Shown here: in pieces, positions 16,928-24,993 of the stretch
Layout: each line of letters opens with the position of its first letter
Position numbering within the stretch: the first letter of the stretch is position 1
Origin: DATBFX01 sp036558305
GTDB taxonomy: Bacteria > Chloroflexota > Chloroflexia > Thermomicrobiales > UBA6265
DNA: 39,686 bases
Assembly: GCA_036558305.1 (NCBI GenBank)
Contig: DATBFX010000463.1
Coordinates: 1-39,686, forward strand
Direction of reading: 5' to 3'
Program-made: the position numbers and the translations under genes
The notes under the pieces: generated by a model
What the model was told of the DNA's origin: nothing
Databases searched by the model: none
The model's input: the letters and a program-made list of their open reading frames with translations, nothing else

Positions 16928-17566
16928 CTACACCCGCAGATGCCGCCGCGGCCAAAACCACCACGCCGTCACCACCGCCGCCAACACCGACCCCGCCAAA
17001 CCAAGTGCCAGATCCCCGAGGGTGTCGGTGTACGCGGTCGCCAGCTCCGGTGAGTTGCGGACGAACGTGAAGTACTCGGCGAACTCCCAGAGCACCGCCG
17101 TCACGCACCCGAACCCGACCGCCAACCCCGCCGTGGTCAACTTCCCCAGCGGCAACCGCAGCAGCAATTGTCCAAACCCGGCCACCAGGATCGCCCAATT
17201 CAGGAAGTGGTTGAAGTCGTCCCACCACTCGATCGTGTCGTACAGATTCAACGCGTTTCCCGCCGTGTCGATCAAGAACGGCAACACCACCAGGATGTCG
17301 AGCGCATACGGGTACGCCGGCGCCTTCCCGCGGCGCCGGCCCACGATCCACCAGCAGACCGGCACCACCAACGTCGAGAGCGGGTACGTGAGCGCCCGCC
17401 CCACCATCGCCTTCCCCTGAAACTGCGGCAAATCCGATCGGATCACCGCGAACAGGAGCAACCCGACGAGGGCGGCCTTGACCGCGAGGTCGATCCAGAA
17501 CGCCACCGGGCGCGCGGCCGCCGCCTGCACCATCCCGAACCGGTGACCGGCGCCTTCGACCGCCAT
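16928..17566 (-). CDS. DUF2238 (YjdF-like) integral membrane protein
   Basis: 212 residues with about six membrane segments. Conserved acidic and aromatic motifs typical of DUF2238 are present: YALDILVVLPFLIDTAGNALNLYD, WWDDFNHFLNWA, LWEFAEYF and YTDTLGDLALGLAGS. The function of the family is not known. ATG17566 has GGGAGG 6 bases upstream. It converges on the GntR gene and stands alone, with no clear operon partner. Confidence 0.82.
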   Translation of the reverse strand: MAVEGAGHRFGMVQAAAARPVAFWIDLAVKAALVGLLLFAVIRSDLPQFQGKAMVGRALTYPLSTLVVPVCWWIVGRRRGKAPAYPYALDILVVLPFLIDTAGNALNLYDTIEWWDDFNHFLNWAILVAGFGQLLLRLPLGKLTTAGLAVGFGCVTAVLWEFAEYFTFVRNSPELATAYTDTLGDLALGLAGSVLAAVVTAWWFWPRRHLRV

Positions 17567-17884
17567 CGCCGACCTCCCGCCGTGGTCGCTCTGTTCATGT
17601 ATTCCGCTGCCGATATGACACCCACGCTACACCCAATTGGGACGGACCACAAGTGGAGGTCTTTACGGGCGGGGCAACGCCATTGGCGATCGCGGGGCAC
17701 TCGGATCGAGGGTCACGTACGGCTCAGTCACCCTTCTCCCGCTCCGATCCGGCATCCGGCGCGGCGGCCGGGGCCGTGCCGCCCCTCGCAACGCCCTGCC
17801 CGGCGCTCGGATAGTCCACGATCAATAGCCCGCGCCACCGCCGAACTCCCACCCGTGCTACGCTGCCGACGAGGAGGATCGTCG
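17567..17884. other. Gene-free gap (318 bp)
   Basis: This lies between the divergent DUF2238 gene and the ParD/ParE fusion. No convincing coding frame, tRNA or repeat was seen. It presumably holds both promoters; no box pair was good enough to mark. Confidence 0.4.
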
Positions 17885-18202
17885 ATGCCACGCCAACTTT
17901 TACCCCACGATGAGGAAGTAGCCGAGCGGATCGTTGCGGCGGGCGAATTCGAGGTTGTCGACCAGGTAATCGACGCGGCGCTCCGTCTGCTCGAGGACCG
18001 ACAAGGGCGCCTGCGTTGGCTTCGCGCGGAACTGGCCACCGGAGAGGAACAGGAGCGCCGGGGTGAACTGGTCGAATACACGCCGGACTTCAGGGACCGC
18101 CCGATGAGGGAGCACATCATCTTCGATCGCGCCACGGATGAGGCGATTGTCGTTCGTCGAGTCTTCCACGCCCGCCGCAATCTCAACGATCTCGGTGTCT
18201 GA
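17885..18202 (+). CDS. ParD-like antitoxin fused to a ParE-like C-terminal tail
   Basis: 105 residues. Residues 1-62 or so look like a ParD/CopG-type antitoxin (EFEVVDQVIDAALRLLEDRQ and LRAELATGEEQERRGELVEY). Residues 75-103 (MREHIIFDRATDEAIVVRRVFHARRNLNDL) look like the last strands of a ParE toxin, where the usual pattern is LIFYR...IEIVRVLHGARDL. The body of ParE, about 60-70 residues, is absent. ATG17885 has GAGGAGG 7 bases upstream, so the product is likely made. Either a deletion joined parD and parE in frame, or this is a compact self-contained regulator. No separate toxin gene lies next to it. Confidence 0.65.
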   Translation: MPRQLLPHDEEVAERIVAAGEFEVVDQVIDAALRLLEDRQGRLRWLRAELATGEEQERRGELVEYTPDFRDRPMREHIIFDRATDEAIVVRRVFHARRNLNDLGV

Positions 18203-18232
18203 CGACCCGAGACGCGACTTCACCGAAGAACC

Positions 18233-18940
18233 GTGAACGCTGTGCTTTCTGACCTCGCTCTCATGGACCTGCACGCCGCTGCCCTCTTCCGCCACGATGC
18301 GGCCGGGCGCATCGTCACGACCAACGAACCGGACGGCGACCGCGCCCCTCGCCTCTACCTCGGCCGCACCACCGCCGGCAATCTCTGGCGCTTCCGCGAC
18401 GATCTGCCGACCGACCTCGTCCGCGAGCTGGACGCCATCCTCACCCTGGAACCTGCCGCCGCCGACCTGCACCAGCCGGCTGCCTGCCTTGCCGCCCTCC
18501 ACGATGCACTCGCCAACCACGCTCCGGTCGTCGACACCGAGCAAGGACCGGCCTGGTATTTCCCCGACGCGATCGCTCCGCCGTCGAACGTCGTGACGAT
18601 CCTGCCTTCGACGCGGCACCTGCTCCGGGAGCACTCTCCCTACACCGCCGAACACCTGGAAGATCTGCAACCCTGCCTCGCCGTCGTCGAGGACGACGTC
18701 GCCGTCTCCATCTGCGCCACCGTCCGCCTCACCGCCGCCGCCGCCGAAGCCGGCGTCGGCACGGTCCCGGCCTATCGCGGGCGCGGCTACGCAACCGCCG
18801 TCACCGCCGCCTGGGCCAACGCCATCCGCCAATCCGGCCGCATCCCCCTCTACAGCACCACCTGGGACAACACCGCCTCGCGGGGTGTCGCGCGCTGTCT
18901 CGGCCTCATCCCTTACGCCACCGATTGCTCCCTGACCTGA
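18233..18940 (+). CDS. GNAT-family N-acetyltransferase (FR47-like)
   Basis: 235 residues. The C-terminal third holds the acetyl-CoA fold: CLAVVEDDVAVSICATVRL, the CoA loop VPAYRGRGYATAVTAAWANAI, and YSTTWDNTASRGVARCLGLIPYA. This matches the FR47/GCN5 type that often modifies small molecules or amino groups. The N-terminal half (about residues 1-140) is less conserved and may bind the substrate. The start is not well fixed; GTG18233 is used, though GTG18242 or ATG18263 are possible. It lies 38 bases before arginyl-tRNA synthetase. The substrate is unknown. Confidence 0.8.
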   Translation: MNAVLSDLALMDLHAAALFRHDAAGRIVTTNEPDGDRAPRLYLGRTTAGNLWRFRDDLPTDLVRELDAILTLEPAAADLHQPAACLAALHDALANHAPVVDTEQGPAWYFPDAIAPPSNVVTILPSTRHLLREHSPYTAEHLEDLQPCLAVVEDDVAVSICATVRLTAAAAEAGVGTVPAYRGRGYATAVTAAWANAIRQSGRIPLYSTTWDNTASRGVARCLGLIPYATDCSLT

Positions 18941-18978
18941 CGCTCAGCCGATTCGGTGTTCCTGGTAGAGTGGACCGC

Positions 18979-20721
18979 ATGGACTACGCCCTCGACCGCT
19001 TCCGCCAGCAGGCGCGCGCCGCCATCCTCGCCACCGGCATCGTCGCCGAGGAGGACGTCGAACTCGTCACGCCCAACCCGAACGTGCCCGCCGATCTCGC
19101 CTTCCCCCTCTTCCGCGCCGGCAAGCGCCTCGGGACGCCGCCGCCCCGACTCGCGGTCGACCTCGCGGCCGCGATCCACCCGACAGCCGATGGACTGCTC
19201 GGTGCCGCCGTCGCCTCCGGGCCGTATCTCAATCTGACGCTGAACATGCCCCGGTTTGCCGCCGAGGTCCTGGCCGAGATCGAGCGGCCCGGTCCCCGCT
19301 ACGGCCACGACGACCTCGGGGCCGGGCAAACGGTCGTCGTCGACTACTCCGCGCCAAACGTCGCCAAGCGCATGCACGTCGGTCACATCCGCTCCACGAT
19401 CATCGGTCAGGCGATCGTGAACATCCTCGGCGCGCTCGGCTACCGAACCGTCGGCGACAACCACCTCGGCGATTGGGGCAAGAGCTTCGGCGTGCTCCTG
19501 ACCGGAATCGCCCACGAGGGAGTGCCGACCGGCGACGGCGAATCGCTCCTCGCCTCCCTCGAATCGCTCTACGTCGACTACAGCGGACGCGCCGGGCGCG
19601 ATCCCGCCCTCGACGCGGAATCCCGCGCCTGGTCGCTCCGCCTCGAACAGGGCGACCCCACCGCCCGCCAAATCTGGCAACACGCCGTCGATTTGACGGC
19701 CGGCGCCAACCAACCGAGCTACGACCGCCTCGGCGTCCATTTCGACCACGCCTACGGCGAGAGTTTCTACGAGCCGATGCTCGCCGACCTCGTCCAGGAG
19801 GCCCTCGCCAAGGGCGTCGCCCGGCCCGGCGAAGGCGGGGCGGTGGTCGTCGACCTCGGCGACGGACTCCCGACGTTCCTCCTCCAGCGCGGCGACGGCG
19901 GTACCCTCTACCACACCCGCGACCTCGCCACCATCGTTTTCCGGTTGCGAGAGTTCGATCCATCAAAGATCGTCTACGTCATCGGCGAACCGCAAACGCT
20001 CTATCTGCGCCAACTTTTCGCCCTCGCCCGCCCCCTCGGCTACGCGCGCGACGTCGAGTTCGTCCACGTCCCGTTCGGCAGCGTCGTCGACGCCACCGGT
20101 CGAGCCCTTTCTACTCGCCGCGGCAACATGCTCTACCTGCAGACCCTCCTCGACGAAGCGCACGCCCGTGCCCGTGCGGTGGTCGATCGCTCCGGCGTCG
20201 ACCTTCCGAACACGGAGAAGGAGGCGATCGCCGAAATCGTCGGCGTCGGTGCCGTCGTCTACAACGACGTCTCCCAGAATCCGCGCCGGACCATCACCCT
20301 CGATTGGGACAGCATGCTGAATCTGGAGGGGAACAGCGCCCCGTACATCCAATACATGTACGCCCGCTGCCGTTCGATCCTCCGCCGCGCGGCCGACGAG
20401 TCTCCCCCGGAAGTCGCAGGTGCGGTTCCACCGGTCGGTCTCGTCTCGCCGCTCCACCCCAGCGAAGCGGCCCTGGTCAAACACCTCGCCCAACTCCCGA
20501 TCGGCATCCGCGCCGCCGGTGCCGACTTCGCCCCGAGCGAAATCGCCGGTTGGGCGTACGCCACGGCACGCGCCTTCGCCGCTTTCTACCGCGACTGCCC
20601 CGTGCTTCAGGCTGCCGAATCGGAGCAGCGCGCCGGACGGCTCCGCCTCGTCGCCGCAACCGCACGAGCCCTGGAAAACGGAACGGCCCTCCTCGGCATC
20701 ACGATGCCGGACCGCATGTAG
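18979..20721 (+). CDS. argS: Arginyl-tRNA synthetase
   Basis: A 580-residue class I synthetase that charges tRNA-Arg with arginine. The HIGH-type motif is HVGHIRS at residues 133-139, preceded by VVVDYSAPNVAKRMHVGH, a hallmark of ArgS. The KMSKS-type loop appears in its usual degenerate form as STRRGNML. The N-terminal Add-1 domain (PADLAFPLFRAGKRLG, PYLNLTLN) and a C-terminal DALR anticodon-binding domain are present, and length is normal. ATG18979 matches the family start; sequence upstream overlaps the acetyltransferase gene. Confidence 0.95.
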   Translation: MDYALDRFRQQARAAILATGIVAEEDVELVTPNPNVPADLAFPLFRAGKRLGTPPPRLAVDLAAAIHPTADGLLGAAVASGPYLNLTLNMPRFAAEVLAEIERPGPRYGHDDLGAGQTVVVDYSAPNVAKRMHVGHIRSTIIGQAIVNILGALGYRTVGDNHLGDWGKSFGVLLTGIAHEGVPTGDGESLLASLESLYVDYSGRAGRDPALDAESRAWSLRLEQGDPTARQIWQHAVDLTAGANQPSYDRLGVHFDHAYGESFYEPMLADLVQEALAKGVARPGEGGAVVVDLGDGLPTFLLQRGDGGTLYHTRDLATIVFRLREFDPSKIVYVIGEPQTLYLRQLFALARPLGYARDVEFVHVPFGSVVDATGRALSTRRGNMLYLQTLLDEAHARARAVVDRSGVDLPNTEKEAIAEIVGVGAVVYNDVSQNPRRTITLDWDSMLNLEGNSAPYIQYMYARCRSILRRAADESPPEVAGAVPPVGLVSPLHPSEAALVKHLAQLPIGIRAAGADFAPSEIAGWAYATARAFAAFYRDCPVLQAAESEQRAGRLRLVAATARALENGTALLGITMPDRM

Positions 20722-20831
20722 GCGACGCCAAGTTACATCTCAATCGCCGATCTATCGACGCCGATCAATTAGAATGGACAGCCGGTTTCTGGACTCTCTG
20801 GTCGGACGCGGGGCGAGGGACGAGGCAACCC

Positions 20832-23231
20832 ATGTCCACCGACGCGATCCATGGCTCCGTTGGGGCGCCCATCCCGTTGCACCCGGTCGAGCCGATCGGC
20901 CGCGATCGGCTCGTCCTGCCGCCGCTCCCCCGGCCCTTGACCAGACTCATCGGGCGGGATCGCGAGTCGGCCGAGATCGCCGCGCTCCTTCAACTCCCGG
21001 ACGTACCGCTCCTCACGCTGATCGGACCGGGCGGCGTCGGCAAGACGCGGTTGGCACTGGAGGTTGCCCGCACGCGCGCGGATGCATTCGTCGATGGCGT
21101 CCTCTTCGTCCCGCTCGCGGCGATCGCGGACCCCGACCTCGTCGCAACGACGATCGCGCGGGCAATCGGGGTCGTCAGCGGGGCGGGGCAACCGCTCGGC
21201 GATCGCCTGGTCGTCGCCTTGCGCGGACGGCGTCTGCTGCTTTTCCTCGACAACTTCGAGCAGATCGTCGATGCGGCGCCGTTCGTCGGCGATCTGCTGC
21301 GTGCGTGCCCCGAACTGACCGTGCTCGTCACCAGTCGCGCCCTCCTCCGCATCGAGGGGGAGCGGGCCTTCGTGCTCTCGCCGTTGCCGCTGTCGGAACC
21401 GGCACGCGCCGACCAGCCGGCCGCTTCGCCCGCCCCCGCCGTCGAGTTGTGGCTCGAACGCGCCCGCGCCATCGACCAAACCCTGGCGCCGTCGCCCGAC
21501 GACCTGACGGCGATCGCCGCGATCTGCCGCCGCGTCGACGGTCTCCCGCTCGCCATCGAGTTGTCTGCCGCCCACGCGAATCTGCTGAGCCCTGAGGAAA
21601 TCCTCACCCGCCTCGACCATCGGCTGTCGGTTCTCGTCGATGGACCACGCGACCGCCCGCAACGCCTGCAAACCATGCGCTCGGCCATCGCCTGGAGCTA
21701 CGACCTCCTCGACCCCGCCGCCCAGCAGACCTTTCGCGCGCTGGCAACCTTCGCCGGCGGCTGCACCATCGAGGCGGCGGAGGCCGTCGCGGGGAGTGCC
21801 GAGCTTCGAGCTTCGAGCTTCGAGCATGAGCACTCCGCCGCGGTCGCCGCCCTCGTCGACCACTGCCTCGTCCAGCGGACGCGCGACGAACGTGGTCGGA
21901 CGCGCCTCGTCGTGCTCGAAACGATCCGGGAGTATGGGTTGGAGCAACTGGCGGCCGAGGGCGAGGAATCGCGGGTGAGGTCACGGCACGCGGCATACGT
22001 CCTCGCCCTCTTCGAGCGGCTGAAACAGCGCGCGGAGGAGGGCGACGAACTCGAAAGTTCGCGCGCCGCCGACGCCGAACTCGACAACGTCCGCGCCGCG
22101 CTCGCCTGGTTGCACCAGCACGGACCGGCCGCGGATTTCATCCGTCTGGCCGTCCTCTTGACCGGCTATTGGGACGGCCACGGTCTCCTCCAGGAAGGGG
22201 TCGACTGGTTGACGCGCGCCGTCGCGGCGGCGGACCCGGCCGGACCTTCGTTCGAGCGCGCCGCGGCACTCGCCAGCCTGGGCGAACTCCTGCTCCGCCA
22301 CGGCGAAGGCGCCACCGCCGAGTCCCACCTCGCCGAAGCCGCGGCGCTGTTCGCCGCGAACGGAGAGGCGGTCGGTCGCGCCCATGCCCTCACGCTCCTC
22401 GGCGCCGCGAGCGAGGACCGCGGCGACACCGCGGCGGCGCGCGTGTGGTACGAGGAAGCGGTCGCGATCTACCGCTCGCTCGGGGTCAATCCGTCCTGGC
22501 GGCCGATCGCGACCGCACGGCTTGCCGACAACGCCTTTGCCCGCGGCGGCGTCGAGGAGGCGACGCGGTTGGCCGAGGAGGCCGTCGCCCTCGCCCGCGA
22601 TGGCAACTTCCCCTACGGACTCGCGCGGGCGCTCGCGGTCGCCGGCCACGCCGTCGCCGCGGAATCCCCGCCGCGAGCCGCGGCGGCGTTCGCGGAGAGT
22701 CTGGTCGAAGCGCGCGCGATCGGATACCGCGCCGGCCAGGCCGACGTCCTCGTCGGTGCCGCGGCCGTCGCCCACGCCCTCGGCGACCCGGCCACGGCCG
22801 CCCGCTACCTGGGTGCGGCCGACCGCCGGCGGGAAACGCTGGGGATGCGCCGGCTCATCATGCACCGGCACTTCCGCCGCGTCGGCGATCTGGTCCGCAC
22901 CGGCCTGGGCAAATCGTTCGACGCGATCACCGCCCAAGGGCACGGGCGACCGTTCGACGAAGTCCTCGACGAGGCATCCGCCTTCCTCCAGGGTGCCGCC
23001 GCGCCGCCTCCTCGCGAGCCGGCGTCCGAAGCAGCCGCCTACCACCTGACCGACCGCGAGTGGCAGATTCTCCGCTTGCTCGTCGAAGGGCTGACCAATC
23101 CCGAGATCGCCGACGCCCTCTCGATCAGCCGCAAAACGGTCGCCAACCACGTCACCGGTGTCTTCGCCAAACTCGGCGTCGAGACCCGGTCGGCGGCCGT
23201 TGCCCACGCGATCCGGCTCGGTCTCGTCTAA
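20832..23231 (+). CDS. STAND-type ATPase/TPR transcriptional regulator with C-terminal LuxR helix-turn-helix
   Basis: 799 residues. The order is an NB-ARC/STAND nucleotide switch with Walker A GPGGVGKT at 65-72 and Walker B LLLFLDNFEQ, the ARC signature GLPLAIELSAAHANLLS, a winged-helix linker (TMRSAIAWSYDLLDPAAQQTFRALATFAGGCTIE), a TPR-like helical array at about 390-680, and a LuxR/GerE helix-turn-helix in the last 61 residues (LTDREWQILRLLVEGLTNPEIADALSISRKTV). These proteins oligomerise on ligand and ATP binding and activate target promoters. ATG20832 has GAGG 6 bases upstream. A tandem heptamer array is translated at residues 324-332. It lies directly before two secreted cysteine-rich protein genes on the same strand. 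Confidence 0.9.
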   Translation: MSTDAIHGSVGAPIPLHPVEPIGRDRLVLPPLPRPLTRLIGRDRESAEIAALLQLPDVPLLTLIGPGGVGKTRLALEVARTRADAFVDGVLFVPLAAIADPDLVATTIARAIGVVSGAGQPLGDRLVVALRGRRLLLFLDNFEQIVDAAPFVGDLLRACPELTVLVTSRALLRIEGERAFVLSPLPLSEPARADQPAASPAPAVELWLERARAIDQTLAPSPDDLTAIAAICRRVDGLPLAIELSAAHANLLSPEEILTRLDHRLSVLVDGPRDRPQRLQTMRSAIAWSYDLLDPAAQQTFRALATFAGGCTIEAAEAVAGSAELRASSFEHEHSAAVAALVDHCLVQRTRDERGRTRLVVLETIREYGLEQLAAEGEESRVRSRHAAYVLALFERLKQRAEEGDELESSRAADAELDNVRAALAWLHQHGPAADFIRLAVLLTGYWDGHGLLQEGVDWLTRAVAAADPAGPSFERAAALASLGELLLRHGEGATAESHLAEAAALFAANGEAVGRAHALTLLGAASEDRGDTAAARVWYEEAVAIYRSLGVNPSWRPIATARLADNAFARGGVEEATRLAEEAVALARDGNFPYGLARALAVAGHAVAAESPPRAAAAFAESLVEARAIGYRAGQADVLVGAAAVAHALGDPATAARYLGAADRRRETLGMRRLIMHRHFRRVGDLVRTGLGKSFDAITAQGHGRPFDEVLDEASAFLQGAAAPPPREPASEAAAYHLTDREWQILRLLVEGLTNPEIADALSISRKTVANHVTGVFAKLGVETRSAAVAHAIRLGLV
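21793..21836. repeat. Tandem heptamer GAGCTTC array inside the STAND/LuxR gene
   Basis: GAGCTTC is repeated at 21801, 21808 and 21815, with a fourth partial unit GAGC at 21822. The array is bracketed by the inverted repeat GGAGTGC (21793-21799) and GCACTCC (21830-21836). It is translated as ELRASSFE. Because 7 is not a multiple of 3, each unit is read in a different frame, and change in unit number would break the gene. Confidence 0.8.
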
Positions 23232-23433
23232 CGCTGCTGTCCTACCGAGGCGCCGACCGGGAACACCGTCCTACCCTCCATTTACCACCGTCCACGGAAT
23301 CGGGAACATTGCCCGATGCGCCAACCCGCGCCGCCCGTCAGACTCGGGGCCAGACCCGCCACCGGTCTGCGCGGTCACGCACGCATCACGGGCGCCGCCG
23401 ATCGCGCTGCCCGCATCGGCAGAAAGGGGCTAG

Positions 23434-24972
23434 ATGGACGGCGACCGCTTCGATGCCCTGGCACGCTCGCTCGTTTCGGTTCACTCACGCCGGGGCGTGA
23501 TCGGCGCCATCCTCGGCCTGGGCACCGCCGGCGCCGTCGGTCGCCTCGGCCGGGACGCGGCGGCCCGCCAACTCCCGGGCACTTGCCGCCGCATCGGGGC
23601 CGCCTGCTCGGATAGCCGGCCTTGTTGCCCCACCGATTCCCCCTGCACCGAAAACGCCTGCCTTCCCGTCCCCTTCCTGCCGATGCGGCGATGCTTCCAT
23701 CGCGTCCTCCCCGCCGGCACGTCCTGTCCGACCGACAACAACCGCTGCACGGACGACGTGTGCGACGGCCACGGCCGCTGTACCCATCCTCCTGCCGTCA
23801 CCTGCGCGCCCCCCGACGCCTGCCACCAGCAGGGGGTCTGCAATCCGGCGACGGGCGCCTGCGGCTACGCGCCCAAACCGGACGGCAACCCCTGCAGCGA
23901 CGGCAACGCCTGCACCAACACCGACACCTGCCAGAACGGCCGCTGCACCCCCGGCACCGACGTCGTCTGCCAACCGCAACCCTGCCACGCGCCGGGTGTC
24001 TGCAACCCCGCCACCGGCGCCTGCGAAGACACCCCGCTCGCCGACGGCACCGCCTGCGACGACGGCGATCTCTGCACGCCCAACGATGTCTGCAAGGCAG
24101 GTCGATGCGTCCCCGGCGACGCGGTTTCGTGCACGCAAGATCGGCCCTGCGCCGACGTCCGGTGCGATCCCGCGTCAGGAAAATGCGACCTGATCGTTCC
24201 CCACCAGGACGGCACCGACTGCGACGACGGCGACCTCTGCACGGGACCCGACGCCTGCTATGCCGGCGCGTGCGTTTCAGGCGACCGAACCGTCTGCGAC
24301 CAGCCCGACGCCTGCCACGAATCCGGCATCTGCAACCCGCAAACCGGCACATGCACCTTCGAACCCAAGACCGACGGGACCTCCTGCGGGCCCTGTCGCG
24401 AGTGCCAGTCCGGTTCCTGCCAACCGGTCCCGGCGGCGACGATCTGCGCGGCGCAGGGCAAGAATTGCGATTCGATCCCGGACGGCTGCGGCGGCACGGT
24501 CGACTGCGGCACGTGCTCGGCCCCACAGACCTGCGGCGGCGGCGGTGTTGCGAACGTCTGCGGCTGCTCAACCACCACCTGCGCCGCCCAGAACGCGGTC
24601 TGCGGCACCGTCTCGGACGGCTGCGGCGGCACCCTCAACTGCGGCACCTGCGACGGCGGCTTCGTCTGCTGCGGCGGTCGCTGTCTGCTCGGCGCCTGCT
24701 GCAACGACAGCGACTGCGGCGGCAGCCGCCATTGCTGCTCCGGTCTCTGCCTCGACTGCTGCCGCGACAGCGATTGTGGCACCGACGCCTTTTGCGACGT
24801 CGGCACCTGCACCCCGATCTGCCATACGAACGACGAGTGTCCGACCGATTTCCGCTGTTGCCCGCCGGGCAGCGTGTCCCAACCCGGAAGCTGCGCGCGG
24901 TGCTGCGACAACACCGACTGCACCGGCGGTCTGTCCTGTTGCGGTGCCATCTGCCAAGCGCGGTGCGAGTAA
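23434..24972 (+). CDS. Tat-exported cysteine-rich repeat protein (Dicty_CTDC-like)
   Basis: 512 residues. It begins MDGDRFDALARSLVSVHSRR, with a twin-arginine-like SRRGVIGAILGLG signal in the first 45 residues. The rest is disulfide-rich: repeats of roughly 45 residues with the pattern CDDGDLCTPNDVCKAGRCVPG and CHAPGVCNPATGACEDTPLADGT, two DGCGGT-x-x-CGTC units near 350-410, and a C-terminal region of CC pairs. The pattern is like the Dictyostelium-type CTDC extracellular repeat. A secreted structural, adhesive or protease-resistant surface role is inferred; no catalytic motif is seen. ATG23434 has AAAGGGG upstream. The paralogue starts 21 bases after its stop, so they form an operon. Confidence 0.78.
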   Translation: MDGDRFDALARSLVSVHSRRGVIGAILGLGTAGAVGRLGRDAAARQLPGTCRRIGAACSDSRPCCPTDSPCTENACLPVPFLPMRRCFHRVLPAGTSCPTDNNRCTDDVCDGHGRCTHPPAVTCAPPDACHQQGVCNPATGACGYAPKPDGNPCSDGNACTNTDTCQNGRCTPGTDVVCQPQPCHAPGVCNPATGACEDTPLADGTACDDGDLCTPNDVCKAGRCVPGDAVSCTQDRPCADVRCDPASGKCDLIVPHQDGTDCDDGDLCTGPDACYAGACVSGDRTVCDQPDACHESGICNPQTGTCTFEPKTDGTSCGPCRECQSGSCQPVPAATICAAQGKNCDSIPDGCGGTVDCGTCSAPQTCGGGGVANVCGCSTTTCAAQNAVCGTVSDGCGGTLNCGTCDGGFVCCGGRCLLGACCNDSDCGGSRHCCSGLCLDCCRDSDCGTDAFCDVGTCTPICHTNDECPTDFRCCPPGSVSQPGSCARCCDNTDCTGGLSCCGAICQARCE

Positions 24973-24993
24973 CGCTCCGCACGGGAGGTTGCC

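Noticed and set aside
16059..17351. 430-codon minus-strand frame across the GntR and DUF2238 region
   Set aside because: It crosses two well-supported genes and shows no recognisable domain.
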